A DNA stretch of 64,000 nt from Anniella stebbinsi (lineage: Eukaryota > Chordata > Lepidosauria > Squamata > Anniellidae): positions 395,535,154-395,599,153 of the forward strand of contig JARDYH010000001.1 of NCBI GenBank assembly GCA_029215795.1. The letters are read 5' to 3'. Positions 10,028-20,288 of the stretch are shown here, piece by piece. The translations under genes and the position numbers were made by a program. The stretch's first letter is position 1. Each line of letters starts with the position of its first letter. Under the pieces are notes generated by a model. It did no database searches. It saw nothing but the letters and a program-made list of their open reading frames with translations, and had not been told where the DNA came from.

Positions 10028-10622
10028 TGGGTAGGCAGTCACAGATGAGCAATTTACTTGGCGAAAGCCGACCATAACTGCAGGGGGGGGGGCTTTGGGT
10101 GGAGCCGAAGGAGGGGCAGGAAGTGGGGTGTCCAGGTAGGGCCAAAAGTGCATGTTGGGGAACCAGTGGAGAGAAAGGGGGGGAACCAAGAAAAACGTTT
10201 GTGTCCCTTCGTGACACGTATATCAATCTGTATGCTCGAAGGAAAAAACACGGTCGTCCTGTACAAGCATTATCTGTGTACCGCATTTACAGGTATAGAA
10301 CAGTATTTTGAACACACACACACACACTACAGAGGGATTCACAAGACCAGCGGTTTAGTGATAAATTTGGAAGTGCAGACAGTCATCACAACGGTCTACA
10401 GAGCCACGTTTCCATGGAGTGTCAGGCAGCTGTGTTGTTCCATAGCTCTATCTGTATTGTGTGTGCATTCAGTGTGAGTGCAGACACACACACCTGGTCA
10501 AGATTTTCCAAGAGTTCTGTCACACTGACATGGAAAAAAGGGTTTATTTCAAAGTCAACAAACCAATTCTAGCAATTTTCATCTCCAGGAAGAGCGAGTC
10601 TTTTGTAAAGCGAATGAGTCTT
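10028..10622. other. Unique DNA, no gene seen
   Basis: Contains a G run (10082-10091) and (CA)n at 10310-10327. No supported gene. Confidence 0.5.
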
Positions 10623-10724
10623 AGGGTGCAATCCTATGCACATTTAGCGAGAAAAAGGTCCTACAATTCCCAGCATTCCCAAGTCAGCTCTGTTTCTGTC
10701 TAAACATGCATAGGATTGCACCCT
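10623..10724. mobile_element. Short MITE with 18-bp perfect terminal inverted repeats
   Basis: The left terminus AGGGTGCAATCCTATGCA (10623-10640) is the exact reverse complement of 10707-10724. Total length is 102 bp. A clear target duplication is not seen. Confidence 0.75.
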
Positions 10725-11374
10725 TAATTGCCCATTCAAGACCAAGGGTTTTCCTACATGGTAAGGCACTCTCCATATCAGGTTTCATTGCCCGTGGTTT
10801 TTCACCCCACATCAAGACTGATTTTTCTCAGTGGGCATTGTGGGATTTTGCCTCTACATGGGGGGGGCAGTCCACGACAGGAGGTGTGCAAGTGTCATTT
10901 CCCTGTCCCTCACTTTGACCACCCCTATTTCTCTGCACCCCTCCCATAGCACCCATCCTTCACTCTGCACATGTCTATTGGTGGGTGTAACTTGCATGCA
11001 CACACAGTTTTTCTATTTATTTATAATGGAAGTATGGCATTTCAGAATTCCTTAATTTAATTTAGAAATATAGAGCATGCCGCTCTCCCCATGTCCGCTA
11101 GCTTCCGACTAGTTTCCCAAAGAACATGGTTGCTAGAAAGGGGGCCTACTGGCAGGGAGGTGAGAGCAAACGGAGGAAATTCCCCCCTCCCTTCTTTGCA
11201 AAGAGAAAGACTCAGCGCCGCCCCCCCCCCACCGCAATCAGAAAGTTGTTTCATACAATCACACCACTTAAATATATATACACACATACCTTGTGTAAGT
11301 CTATTCCTCCAGAATGCTACTAATAAACATTTATATTTATTTTAAAAGCACATACCCCAACAACTACAAAATTA
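10725..11374. other. Unique DNA, no gene seen
   Basis: G run at 10860-10867, C run at 11220-11230, short (TA/CA) tract at 11272-11287. No supported gene. Confidence 0.5.
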
Positions 11375-11810
11375 AGCAGGCTATCTCAGTACTGCATTCT
11401 CAGAGTAAAGCAGCAAAAACAAAACAAAACACAAAACCCTAATGAAACAAATAACAATTAATGCAGTTTTGAAGAGCTGGAAGGAGATGCCACCAGTTTC
11501 CTTTTTAAAGGACTAAGCAGACCCCCCCCCCCCATAGGCAGCTGCTGTGTAAAAATAAAGTCTGATCTCCACACACACACACACACACACATACACACAC
11601 ACACTCCATCACCACCATCACACAATTTAACGCTTTTAAATTTTTATTTACAGTCCTTGCACAAGCCTGTTCTCATATACCAGTAACATTCTTTTTTAAA
11701 AATTACAATGTTAAGCAGGTGAACTGTTTCACTCTCTGCATTCCCAGAATGAAGCAGAAAAGGAAACAAATAAATAACCAATGCCAGTTCGAAGAGCTGG
11801 AAGGCGCTGC
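11375..11810 (+). repeat. Diverged direct duplication (about 120 bp, about 330 bp apart)
   Basis: Segments 11375-11495 and 11710-11810 share 'TTAAGCAGG', 'CTGCATTC.CAGA.TAAAGCAG', 'GAAACAAATAA' and 'GAAGAGCTGGAAGG'. Between them lie a C run (11521-11533) and (CA)n (11570-11605). It is an old local duplication or two copies of an unnamed repeat. Confidence 0.5.
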
Positions 11811-11891
11811 AAATTCGCAAATGCACAATTTTGCAAATTCGCAATTGTGGGCTTGGGAGCATGTTAAACCGTTTCTTCCAGCGATGTCTAT

Positions 11892-12030
11892 GGGAAATGG
11901 AAGAGCCATATGTCACCTTTTAATGTGATCACATCACTGCCATATGACTTGATTCTATCGAGTCAATTTTGTCTTGCAAATGTTTTGTTTAAAATACATC
12001 TTTACTGGGCGAGGGTAGTATTTACAATGG
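11892..12030 (+). repeat. Direct repeat L, copy 1
   Basis: Nearly the same as 12901-13041 (CACTGCCATATGACTTGA, TATCGAGTCAATTTT, TTTTGTTTAAAATACAT, GGGCGAGGGT). Few substitutions are visible. Function unknown. Confidence 0.7.
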
Positions 12031-12042
12031 GGAAATTGCAGC

Positions 12043-12122
12043 TAGTGGAGGCTGGTGACTCTGATGCTAGTGGGGTGGTGAATCCGATGCGGGTTTCAGT
12101 CAGAACCAAACAGAACTGTGGA
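12043..12122 (+). mobile_element. MITE family B, left arm only
   Basis: TAGTGGAGGCTGGTGACTC followed by GTGGGGTGGTGAATCC and TTTCAGTCAGAACCA. This matches the left arm of the complete copies at 29317 and 54727. The right arm is absent. Confidence 0.65.
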
Positions 12123-12124
12123 TG

Positions 12125-12900
12125 AGCTATCCCACGTGCAAAGTGAATTGAAATGAATTTCTCATACATCCCTACGTGTATGACATCATGTGCATGCACA
12201 TGATATACACATCATTTAATCCAGCCCATTCCAAGATTAATTGCTTTCTTATGAAAAGGTGTATAGAGAGTTACAGGGCAAATTTTAAAACAAGCATATA
12301 GCAAAGTGGAACGTAAACAGGAGCTCTACAGCAAGGCAGGGATGGACAGGGTGGAGTGACAGGATCTCCAGCTCATTACACTGATTGGTACAAATAGAAT
12401 GACCTTTTGTGTCTTGAGAAACCTTAGCAGAGCTAGAGAGCAACCGAAAGGAGATAGACAGAAAACCTCCAGGTGGAGTGGATGCATGAATGCAACCTTG
12501 TAGGTAGAGTCGCCTTCCCAGAAGATGATGTCATCCTGGCATCCTCTCACAATGAGCGCATCCCTCCATGAATACAGACAAGAGGGAGCGCAAGCGAATC
12601 ATAGCGGCAGATCCCATTATTACACACCTAGAAAGCCAGGGTTGTGCTAGGTATGAATTCTGCTCATTACCAAATTGATAAATCACAGATGTGCCTAAAT
12701 ACAAACCTAAGGATGTGTTTATTCCAAAAGGAGGGCCCTCTGTTTTCAATGGGTGTTACCAGTTTAAACACTGGTGTGTTTAAGATTGCAGCCTTAGTCA
12801 GTCATTGAAAGCCCTGTCAGGAAATCAATGAAATAGACATATCAGGATCAAATAAACATAAGGAAATTTATATACTCCTGGAGACCAGATGAATGGGCAA
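12125..12900. other. Unique DNA, no gene seen
   Basis: No gene supported. A short MITE-like terminus (AGATTGCAGCCTTAG) is at 12783-12797. Confidence 0.45.
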
Positions 12901-13041
12901 AGAAGTGGAAGATTCACATGTTACCTTTTAATGTGGTCAAGTCACTGCCATATGACTTGAGCCTATCGAGTCAATTTTATCTTGCAAATATTTTGTTTAA
13001 AATACATTTTTTTTTCTGGGCGAGGGTTGTATTTACAAAGT
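12901..13041 (+). repeat. Direct repeat L, copy 2
   Basis: Second copy of the unit at 11892-12030, about 1 kb downstream in the same orientation. It carries a T run insertion at 13009-13016. Confidence 0.7.
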
Positions 13042-13214
13042 CAAGGCAAACTACAGATCTATCTTGGTAAATGCCATCTCTTCCTACAGGATGGTGAGTT
13101 CAAATAAATATGTACTCCTAGAAAGTAAGCTGAAATCCTAGATATGCATGTCTCAAGATGAGCCAAAGACCTGCAACCTCTAGTCAGCCCAAATGGAGTA
13201 AACTTTATGGTGTG

Positions 13215-13470
13215 CAAAGCCAGACACTATGGGTTAATTGTGGGTCAAACAACCCACAGTTAACCCACAATTAGTTCTTAAATTAACAGTGGGTTCTTTA
13301 ACCCACAATCAACCCATGGTGTACAGGTTTGCACATCATAAAATAAACTCTGATCAGGCTGATCAGAGCTTGCATATTCAAAATGGCGGTAGTATGCATT
13401 GGGCATGTGCTGCAGCAAATTGTGGGTTAATTAACCCATGTTTTGCTACTGTTATGTGCAAATAGGCCCA
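13215..13470. mobile_element. Fold-back element with GTGGGTTAA arms
   Basis: Repeated inverted motifs TGGGTTAATTGTGGGT, AACCCACAGTTAACCCACA, AACCCACAATCAACCCATGG and GTGGGTTAATTAACCCATG form nested hairpins. It resembles fold-back MITEs with GGTTAA-rich arms. Boundaries are approximate. Confidence 0.5.
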
Positions 13471-13584
13471 TAGGCTTCTGGACTGGGGCATTCATTTGTT
13501 CCATGTGTCAGTAGCACTCCAGCAGCAATGTAAGAAAGGCATAAACTTGGGAGCGTACTTTCGTTAGTGCACTGATAAGAATAG

Positions 13585-14282
13585 GATGGCCACTTACATG
13601 TTGCCCAAAATTAGAAAATACATCACCAAACATGGACAAAAGCAGGCACCAATTTCCATAAAATGTTCATGTGCTAATTTAGGCTGACCATTTGAAAAGG
13701 AGGACAGGGCTCATGTAACTTTAACAGTTGTAGAGAAAAGGAAATTTCAGCCAGTGTCATTTGTATGCAATTAGTTCCTGGTGAAATTCCCTCTTCATCA
13801 CAACAGTTAAAGTTGCAGGCACTATACTAGAGTGACCATATACAAAAGAAGGTAGAGCCCCTACACCTTTAACTGTTGTGATGAAGAGGGAATTTCACTA
13901 GGAACTAATTGCATACAAATGTCACCAGCTGAAATTTCCTTTTCTCTACAACTGTTAAAGTTACACGAGCCCTGTCCTCCTTTTCATATGGTCAGCCTAG
14001 CTAATTTATAAGTATGCATACCAATTTAGAACTAATCACTAGAATTTAAATAGAGATACGCTCCGTCTTACTGCCGTGAGCAGACTATGATCAGTCTCCT
14101 GTCCAGGTGTACCTGGTGATGGACCGCTTCAAGGTCTCTGCCGTTCTCCCTTCTTTGGGTTCTTTATCTTTAAACGGGACTTGAACTGAGCAGAGGACTC
14201 TTTCAAATGGAAGGCTATTCTCTGACAGCCCTTCAAACAGAGAATTGTCCTTCATAAAGTAGGACACATGGCCACCCAAGAT
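13585..14282 (+). mobile_element. MITE family A, split by another MITE
   Basis: The left half (13585-13680: ATGGCCACTTACATG, CACCAATTTCCATAAAATG) and right half (14000-14282: TTTAAATAGAGATACG-like, GTCCTTCATAAAGTAGGACACATGGCCACCC) join into a family A element once the family C insertion at 13681-13999 is removed. Confidence 0.75.
13681..13999. mobile_element. MITE family C with 8-bp target duplication
   Basis: Fold-back of 318 bp plus one base. Termini are AGGCTGACCAT and ATGGTCAGCCT. Arms carry GGACAGGGCTCATGTAACTT, TTCAGC.AGTGTCATTTGTAT and CCCTCTTCATCACAAC and their inversions. GCTAATTT flanks both sides (13673-13680, 14000-14007), an 8-bp target duplication as expected for hAT-type transposition. 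Same length as the copy at 19671. Confidence 0.8.
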
Positions 14283-14477
14283 GAGATGCTGGGGTAGAGA
14301 GAGGTACGGGTTTTTTTCTTTTCTTTTTTAAGCCTTGAAGGAGCATTTCAAAGAGAAGCTACAACAACAGAGCAACGGTACTCGCTAGAAAGGGATGGAA
14401 ATGAGCCACTGTGAAGGCTGCATTGTACATGATGCCGCATGGAACACTCATGTAAATATCTAATGTTGCTCTTGTTT

Positions 14478-15010
14478 TAGAAACACGCAAAAAGATAGCT
14501 CTTGTGAAATACCTGGATTACTGCAATGCATTATACGTGGGGCTGCCTTTGAAAATGGTCTGGAAACTTCAACTGGTACAAAACAGGGCATCCAGACTGT
14601 TAATGGGGACTGGCGAATGAGACCACATTACGCCAGTCCTTTTTCAGCTTCACTGGCTGCCGGTCCAGGTCCGGGCCCGATTCAAAGTGCTGGTATTAAC
14701 TTTCAAAGCCCTAAACAGCTTGGGGCCAGGTTATCTGAAGGAACACCTCTTCCCATATGTGCCTGCCCGGACCCTAAGATCATCCTCAGGGGTCCTTCTC
14801 CATGAGCCCCTGCCAAAGGAAGCGAGGCAGGTGGCTACCAGGAAGAGGGCCTTCTCTGCTGTGGCACCCCGGCTGTGGAATGAGCTCCCTAGAGAAGTCT
14901 GCCTGGCACCTACATTATGCTCTTTTAGACCCCAGGTGAAGACCTTTTTAAACCGTCTAGAGAGCTTCAGCTATTGGGCGGTATAGAAATGCAATAAATA
15001 AATAAATAAG
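14478..15010 (+). mobile_element. L2-type LINE 3' end with RT C-terminus
   Basis: Reads 'YLDYCNALYVGLP' (about 14515-14550), 'VLVLTFKALNSLGPGYL', then 'AFSAVAPRLWNELPREV' (about 14845-14900). The 3' UTR is deleted after GAAGACCTTTTTAA, and the copy ends in AAACCGTCTAGAGAGCTTC and (AAAT)n. Several frameshifts. Confidence 0.85.
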
Positions 15011-15104
15011 GCGATCCTTGTAAGTTTGGGAGCTTTTTGATGGGAGGACAGGATTTAAAAATGCGTTGAAGGAAGGAAGGAAGGAATAACATTTGCATAG
15101 ACTA

Positions 15105-15400
15105 ATGTATAGGAATACATGCAAATGTTGAAAGAACTACTATAATGGAAACAGAAATAGAATGTAAACAGGATCTATATATCTCACCATGGTAGAGAAG
15201 ATTATGACCAGGTAACCTATGTGCTTGCTATTCAGTCTGCTGGCCAGGTGCTAACTGTGGATGGGCTCTCTTGACTTCTTATAGTCGTTTATTTTTATAC
15301 CAGACTTGGACCAGACTGTTCTTTAAATAGAGACCCCCTTTAAATAGAGGAGCCCTTCAAAAAGAGAACCGTCCTTTGTAAAGTAGGACACATGGCCACC
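15105..15400 (+). mobile_element. MITE family A copy
   Basis: Shares TCTCACCATGGTAGAG, the CCAGGTGCTAACTGTGGATG segment, a duplicated 'TAAATAGAG' block and the right end AAGTAGGACACATGGCCACC with other family A copies. The left terminus is eroded. Confidence 0.65.
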
Positions 15401-15836
15401 CGACACCTGCATCGGTAGGCACACCTGTCTGGAATCCCGCTATCTCCTAAAGCACAGTGAAAACAAACACACGTGATGGTTGTTATTTATTTATTTTTGG
15501 AGCGGGGGAAGGGTGCAGGGGAGCCCCGTGGCTGCCAAGCTGCCAATCACCTTTATGAGTGAAATGGCCTTTGATGGGATCTATCTCCCCAGCCCCAGTG
15601 CTATATGCTTAATGTAATAAAACTCCAGTGAGTATGATTTAGAATAACATTTACTGAACAGGCCAATGTCATTTTGATGTGTCTCTCTGCTTTGCTCACT
15701 GGTTATTAAACTCTATTGATTCTCTGGGACTGTCTGATGTTTATAAATGTCAAGCCGCCTTGAGTAAGCTGAACTTTGAGGGCCAGCTAACCTCTGTGAG
15801 ATGGGGAAACGAGGCAGGGAGGGGGGCGCTCCTGCT
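15401..15836. other. Unique DNA, possible conserved element
   Basis: No gene. The AT-rich unique block 15595-15765 (TGCTTAATGTAATAAAACTC, CATTTTGATGTGTCTC) is free of recognised repeats and could be a conserved non-coding element. This is inference only. Confidence 0.35.
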
Positions 15837-15838
15837 CA

Positions 15839-15925
15839 GTGGAGGCTGGGGGCTCCAACGTCAGTGGGGTGGTGAATTGCACCTGGGTTTCAGTCAGAAC
15901 CAGTCAGAACTCTAAAGGAACTGCT
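15839..15925 (+). mobile_element. MITE family B, left arm only
   Basis: CAGTGGAGGCTGGGGGCTC, GTGGGGTGGTGAATTG and TTTCAGTCAGAACCAGTCAG match the left arm of family B. The right arm is missing. Confidence 0.7.
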
Positions 15926-16014
15926 CAGTCACACACACATTCAGCCTAACATCTCATAGGAAATACGAACCCACACCTTAACACAACAGATTTATAGAAT
16001 AACCCTGCCTTACC

Positions 16015-16120
16015 TGCCCTTCAGATACATTAGACTGCAATTCCCATCATCCCAGACCACATAGCCACTGGGGGAAGATGGGGTTGCTGTCCAATACATC
16101 TGGAGGGTATCAGGTTCATT
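16015..16120. mobile_element. Fold-back MITE (ACTCCCATCA type)
   Basis: 'CTGCAATTCCCATCATCCCAG', 'GCCACTGGGGGAAGATGGGG' and 'CATCTGGAGGGTATCAGGTT' in order. This is a degraded copy of the commonest fold-back. Confidence 0.6.
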
Positions 16121-16146
16121 TGATGCATGAAATACTGTCTTCAGTT

Positions 16147-16148
<2 letters not shown>

Positions 16149-16198
<50 letters not shown>
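16149..16198. repeat. (GA)n microsatellite
   Basis: Uninterrupted GA run of about 24 units, ending AGGG. Confidence 0.95.
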
Positions 16199-16200
<2 letters not shown>

Positions 16201-16790
16201 ATCAAATGTAAACCGCAGGGCCCAAAGGCCATGACATCCAAGAGGTACTCATAGTCTGTGACATTTCTATGCAAAGCTCAAATATCTAGATACAAGATGA
16301 GTACACTGACCATTCACAACAGCAGGCATTAACAACTGCACATCAACAATTGCATATTTCTTCCTAGCTTTGCTGTGTTGATTCAGCACTTGCGGTGGGT
16401 GAGAAAACCTTGAACTTGTTTGAGTCCCAAACGAAGAGAAACAAATTTGCAACTAAATCCTAGATCAGCAATCCCACCAGCTTCTTCTTTCTGTGTTGGC
16501 TGTAAGTGACTAACAGGGCAAGCCCTCTACAATTTGGCACCCCACGGGGTTGTTGTAGAGATAATCCTGCAGTGATCACCTTGTATGACACTCTGATCTG
16601 CTTAGAGGAAGGGTGTTTTTTTTGTTTAGAAAGGTAACCCTTCGAGGCATCCTAGGTCACGTTCAGCCCTCTGGGGCAGCAAAATGCGTTGGGCATGTCT
16701 CCCTCCCTCCCTCCCTCGTCTTCCACTTTTATGCCACTGGGTCGCCCTTCAGTTTTGCCCTCTGCCTTTTCACCACATCCAACTTGAGGT
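16199..16790. other. Unique DNA, no gene seen
   Basis: A short (CCCT)n run is at 16698-16717. No supported gene. Confidence 0.45.
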
Positions 16791-16794
16791 TTCC

Positions 16795-16850
16795 CGCTTC
16801 GGCTATGGGGCAGTATATAAATGTAATAAATAATTATTATTATTATTACA
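16795..16850 (+). mobile_element. L2-type LINE terminal tail
   Basis: GCTTCGGCTATGGGGCAGTA followed by TATAAATGTAATAAAT and (ATT)n. Only the 3' hairpin and tail are present. Confidence 0.75.
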
Positions 16851-16939
16851 GCACCGGTAGCACAGTAGCCAGACACCTTTCCCTCCTAGCGGCATCCTCT
16901 GAATACAAATTTGACTGGCTGTTTATTACTGATGGGGCA

Positions 16940-16943
<4 letters not shown>

Positions 16944-16999
<56 letters not shown>

Positions 17000-17000
17000 G
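16944..17000. repeat. (TC)n-(AC)n compound microsatellite
   Basis: About 16 TC units run directly into about 12 AC units. Confidence 0.95.
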
Positions 17001-17201
17001 CACCATCATTGCTGCAGTGCTCCAGAAGACACCTTCCTCCCCTACCTTCACGCATTTCAAAGATGACAATAGGAACCTGTTGGTGTAACACCCCCTTTTT
17101 CACAACAAGGGCCACATCTGTGAGTTCGATCCCTCCACTCTGTTACAGATCACAGGAAAAAAATCCTTGGCCTGTTTGCTTTATTCCACCACTGACGCCA
17201 C

Positions 17202-17326
17202 TCAAACCTGGTGCCCTTCAGGTTTTTGTATCAGAACTCCCATCGTCCGTGACTATTGGCCACGCTGGCAGGGACTGATGGGAGTTGAAGTCCAAAACAT
17301 CTGGAGTGCACCAGGCTAGAGAAGGC
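17202..17326. mobile_element. Fold-back MITE (ACTCCCATCA type)
   Basis: The left arm 'AACCTGGTGCCCTTCAGG..TTTTGTATCAGAACTCCCAT' in broken form, the centre TTGGCCACGCTGGCAGGG, and the right arm GATGGGAGTTGAAGTCCAAA...GGAGTGCACCAGGCT pair over most of their length. Confidence 0.75.
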
Positions 17327-17533
17327 TGCGATATTCATTAAATATCCCATATTGATTGCTTTAATTTATTATGCACCCAGTGAATAAATTTCTCTAGACA
17401 TTGTACAAATTTCTCTAGGCCTTGTTATTGCTCCTGTTCATTATCCTTTATTGCCCCTATTTTTGCCCATTAAATGTCGGAAGGCAATGCAAGTCCTCTT
17501 TTTCCCTTCCCTTCCCCGGCATTTACAGCAGCT
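17327..17533. other. AT-rich unique DNA
   Basis: No gene. It separates two fold-back copies. Confidence 0.4.
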
Positions 17534-17624
17534 TTCCCAGCTGGATGCCCTCCGGATGTGTTGGCTGGGGCATGCTGGGAGTTGTAGTCCAACACATCTG
17601 GAAGGCACCAGTTTGGGGAAGATT
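17534..17624. mobile_element. Fold-back MITE, internally deleted
   Basis: GCTGGATGCCCTCCGGATGT, GGCTGGGGCATGCTGGGAGT and AGTCCAACACATCTGGAAGG in order. Part of the left arm is deleted. Confidence 0.7.
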
Positions 17625-17639
17625 GACTTAAAACAACCT

Positions 17640-17970
17640 CCTTAGAATTTAGTCCCACTGCAACTACAGGATTGGCTTGCTGAAACTAATCTATCCTCTG
17701 GAATCAGTGTGGCAATCCTGTGCTTGTTTACTCAGCAGCAGGTCCCAGTGCGTCCAGAAGGGCTTAACTGCCTACTTAGCTTGTTTTCGGATCGCATCCC
17801 TGGGAACAGAGTCCTGTTAAACACAGCGCAATTCGTTCCTGAGTCAACAAGCATCAGGTTGCGAGACTCAACAGGTTGGATTCAGACCCAGCCGTACTTT
17901 GAAATCAGCGAGGCTTGGGTTAGTCACAGCTAACTTGCCCCATTGATTTCAGTGGGTCTACTATAGCATG
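17640..17970. other. Mostly unique DNA with MITE-like ends
   Basis: 'TTGGATTCAGACCCAGCCGTA' in broken form and 'GATTTCAGTGGGTCTACT' (17947-17964) resemble a small fold-back type also seen at 43395-43495. No gene. Confidence 0.4.
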
Positions 17971-18290
17971 GCTATATGGAGTGGCGGTTGGCGTTCATTG
18001 GGGCTGGTGGGACAGAGGGCCAGGGCAGACGCTCAGTGTTCTGCTGAGATTGTCAGAGGAGGGCAGGAGAAGGCTGTGCCTGGCAATGGGCAGCTGCAGG
18101 CTGTGCGTGGAGCAAAGGTTGTGGGGGGATTTCTCTAATTGCGGGGGGATTTCTCTGCCACAAGTGGGTGGGGGAGAGGCAGAGGGTCGCAGGCCTATTT
18201 GCCCCAAATATAGAGCCACTTCTGGCGATGTCTGGATCCAACGCCAGACTTGCAGGCAGAGCCCTGAGCTGCCAACGGCACATCCACTGG
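17971..18290 (+). repeat. Unnamed repeat family D, copy 1
   Basis: Shares order and text with the inverted copy at 27555-27830: GGGGCTGGTGGGACAGAGG, CTGCTGAGATTGTCAGAGGA, CTCTGCCACAAGTGGGTGGG and a conserved GGGCAGAG. Present twice in this window. Family unknown. Confidence 0.55.
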
Positions 18291-18768
18291 CTTGGATCCC
18301 AGCAACTGGAGCAAAGGATGCCTTTTCTCTGAAGGCCAGGCTAGTAGCCTGCAGGCTGCTCTTTCCACTGCAGCACAGGAGGCTGCAACTTTGAGTCATA
18401 CCTATGTACATCCACCCCCCACCCCCACTGCCAGTTCACTGCCCAAAATCAGGGTCCTGCTCAAACACTCGCAGCTGGATTTCTCTTTCATCCCACCTGG
18501 CCGATGGATGCACTTAATTCACTTACTTATACGATAATGAACGACCATTTAGTGCTAGAAAATGAACAATGTATCATGCAGAAAACCGACTTAATTTTAT
18601 TTCAAAGTGTATACTTTTAACATATGCAGATAAGCAATAGTTTTTGTGTTGTTTCTCTTTGAGAAAAACCAAGAGAGCAAGGCATCCGCACATCGCATCC
18701 AAAGGGGTGGACACACCCAAGTAATCTAATATATTAAACCAAGAGCTTTCACTTTACAAACCATATAC
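18291..18768. other. Unique DNA, no gene seen
   Basis: The AT-rich unique block 18525-18660 (CGATAATGAACGACCATTTA) could be a conserved element. No gene supported. Confidence 0.4.
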
Positions 18769-18823
<55 letters not shown>

Positions 18824-18825
18824 TC
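18769..18825. repeat. (CTTT)n microsatellite
   Basis: About 14 uninterrupted tetranucleotide units. Confidence 0.95.
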
Positions 18826-19290
18826 CCCACCCCTCTCTCTCAGGATTCCCCATTTTCAAGAAGGGTTTGTCCTCTACTGATGAACAGAGAGCAACCTTCT
18901 TCACTCACAGCAAGTGCTGTTAACTCTGGTCAGTTTCTGGAAGGAAAAAAACACAAGTCTGCAAGGGCTGGTACAGCTGAAAATGTGCACCCTGCTGTAG
19001 CGCAACTAGAATCTCCTTAAAGATCAACAGCAGTACCTGAAGAAGCCTTTGGACATTCATCTAGAGGCGAGCCTGTGCCAACACACACTCCAAAACAAAC
19101 CTTTGTCTAGACACCCAGCCTTTCCATGGGAAAAATGGCCTTGGTTCAGGACTAGCCTCCCTTCTCTTGATGCATCTCCATTGTGTGCATTTGCATAATG
19201 TTTTCTGATCACAGAAAATTATTTTGCTCTTGGTCCAGAATTTGGATGTAATTCCCCACTGTCTACCCCAAAGCAGAGGATGCTCCAAAA
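18826..19290. other. Unique DNA, no gene seen
   Basis: No supported gene or clear repeat. Confidence 0.45.
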
Positions 19291-19326
19291 TCCATCCATC
19301 CATCCATCCATCCATCCATCCATCCA
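19291..19326. repeat. (CATC)n microsatellite
   Basis: Nine CATC units. Confidence 0.95.
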
Positions 19327-19334
19327 GTCAGCTT

Positions 19335-19379
19335 CAGTATAAATTACCCGCCTCAATCCGTTGGGAGAGGCGGGTAATA

Positions 19380-19418
<39 letters not shown>

Positions 19419-19421
19419 TAA
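19335..19421 (+). mobile_element. LINE 3' hairpin and (AAT)n tail
   Basis: TTACCCGCCTCAATCCGTTG...GAGAGGCGGGTAATAAAT followed by (AAT)n. Same tail type as 22145-22243 and 53070-53133. Confidence 0.75.
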
Positions 19422-19493
19422 ATGCCTCCCCAACTGTGGACTTCACCCTCTCTACTGGAACCAGGTTTAATCAGCATAAAAAGCAGATTTAAG

Positions 19494-19548
19494 AACATAA
19501 GAAGAGCCCAGCTGGCTCAGAGCACCAAGTCCACCTTCCTGTTTTATA
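19494..19548 (+). repeat. Family K fragment
   Basis: AAGAACATAAGAAGAGCCCA plus 'GCTGGCTCAGA'. Only the beginning of the family seen at 2369 is present. Confidence 0.6.
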
Positions 19549-20045
19549 GAGGGCTTGTTCAGACGACACGCTAAGCCATGGTTAGGCCGCTAACCCTTTT
19601 GCAGCAGTTGGTTAGTGAGTGTGTTTAAACTGTGGTTATGTAGCCAAAATAGTTAGGAATGGTTCACACTAGGGGGACCAGATAAAATCCAGGTCAGGGC
19701 TCATGTAACTTTAACAGTTGTAGAGAAAAAGGAATTTCAGCCAGTGTCATTTGTATGCAATTAGTTCCTGGTGAAATTCCCTCTTCATCACAACAGTTAA
19801 AGGTGCAGGCACTATACTAGAGTGACCATATACAAAAGAAGGCAGGGCCCCTGCAACTTTTACAGTTGTGATGAAGAGGGAATATTACCAGGAACTAATT
19901 GCATACAAATGACACTGGCTGAAATGTCCTTTTCTCTACAACTGCTAAAGTTACATGAGTCCTGACCTGGATTTTATCTGGTCACCCTAATTCAATACAT
20001 GAAGAGCTCTATTACACCAGTGATTTAGCACACTCTCACCATGCC
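19549..20045. mobile_element. Fold-back element split by a family C MITE
   Basis: Left part 19549-19670 carries 'CTTGTTCAGACGACACGCTA' and 'GTTAGGCCGCTAACC'. The right part continues after 19988. The same terminal motif appears inverted at 21086-21111, so the two may be related fold-backs of one family. Confidence 0.45.
19671..19988. mobile_element. MITE family C, 318-bp copy
   Basis: Termini AGGGGGACCAGATAAAAT (19671) and ATTTTATCTGGTCACCCT (to 19988) are inverted with one mismatch. The inner arms match the copy at 13681. No convincing target duplication. Confidence 0.8.
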
Positions 20046-20288
20046 TAGTGTGTGGATTTGCAGCACTGTACTCACATGACTCTGTCCCTGTCCTGCTGAC
20101 ACTCCGCCTCTTCCCCAGCCTTTTCTGTTTTTTCCTAGAATGCCTAAAGTCTGGATTCTTTTCCCTTAAGTCTCCACGTAGTTTTAAAGGAATTGGGGGC
20201 ATGTGCTGTGACAGGAATCTTGCTGTTGGCTTGAATGGATTGCATCAGGTTCTGGCAGGGAAAAGCGATCTCTCCCAGCAGCCGGCTC

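Noticed and set aside
13215..13470. CRISPR-like array of GTGGGTTAA units
   Set aside because: The units are inverted and unequally spaced, and the genome is vertebrate. This is a fold-back element.
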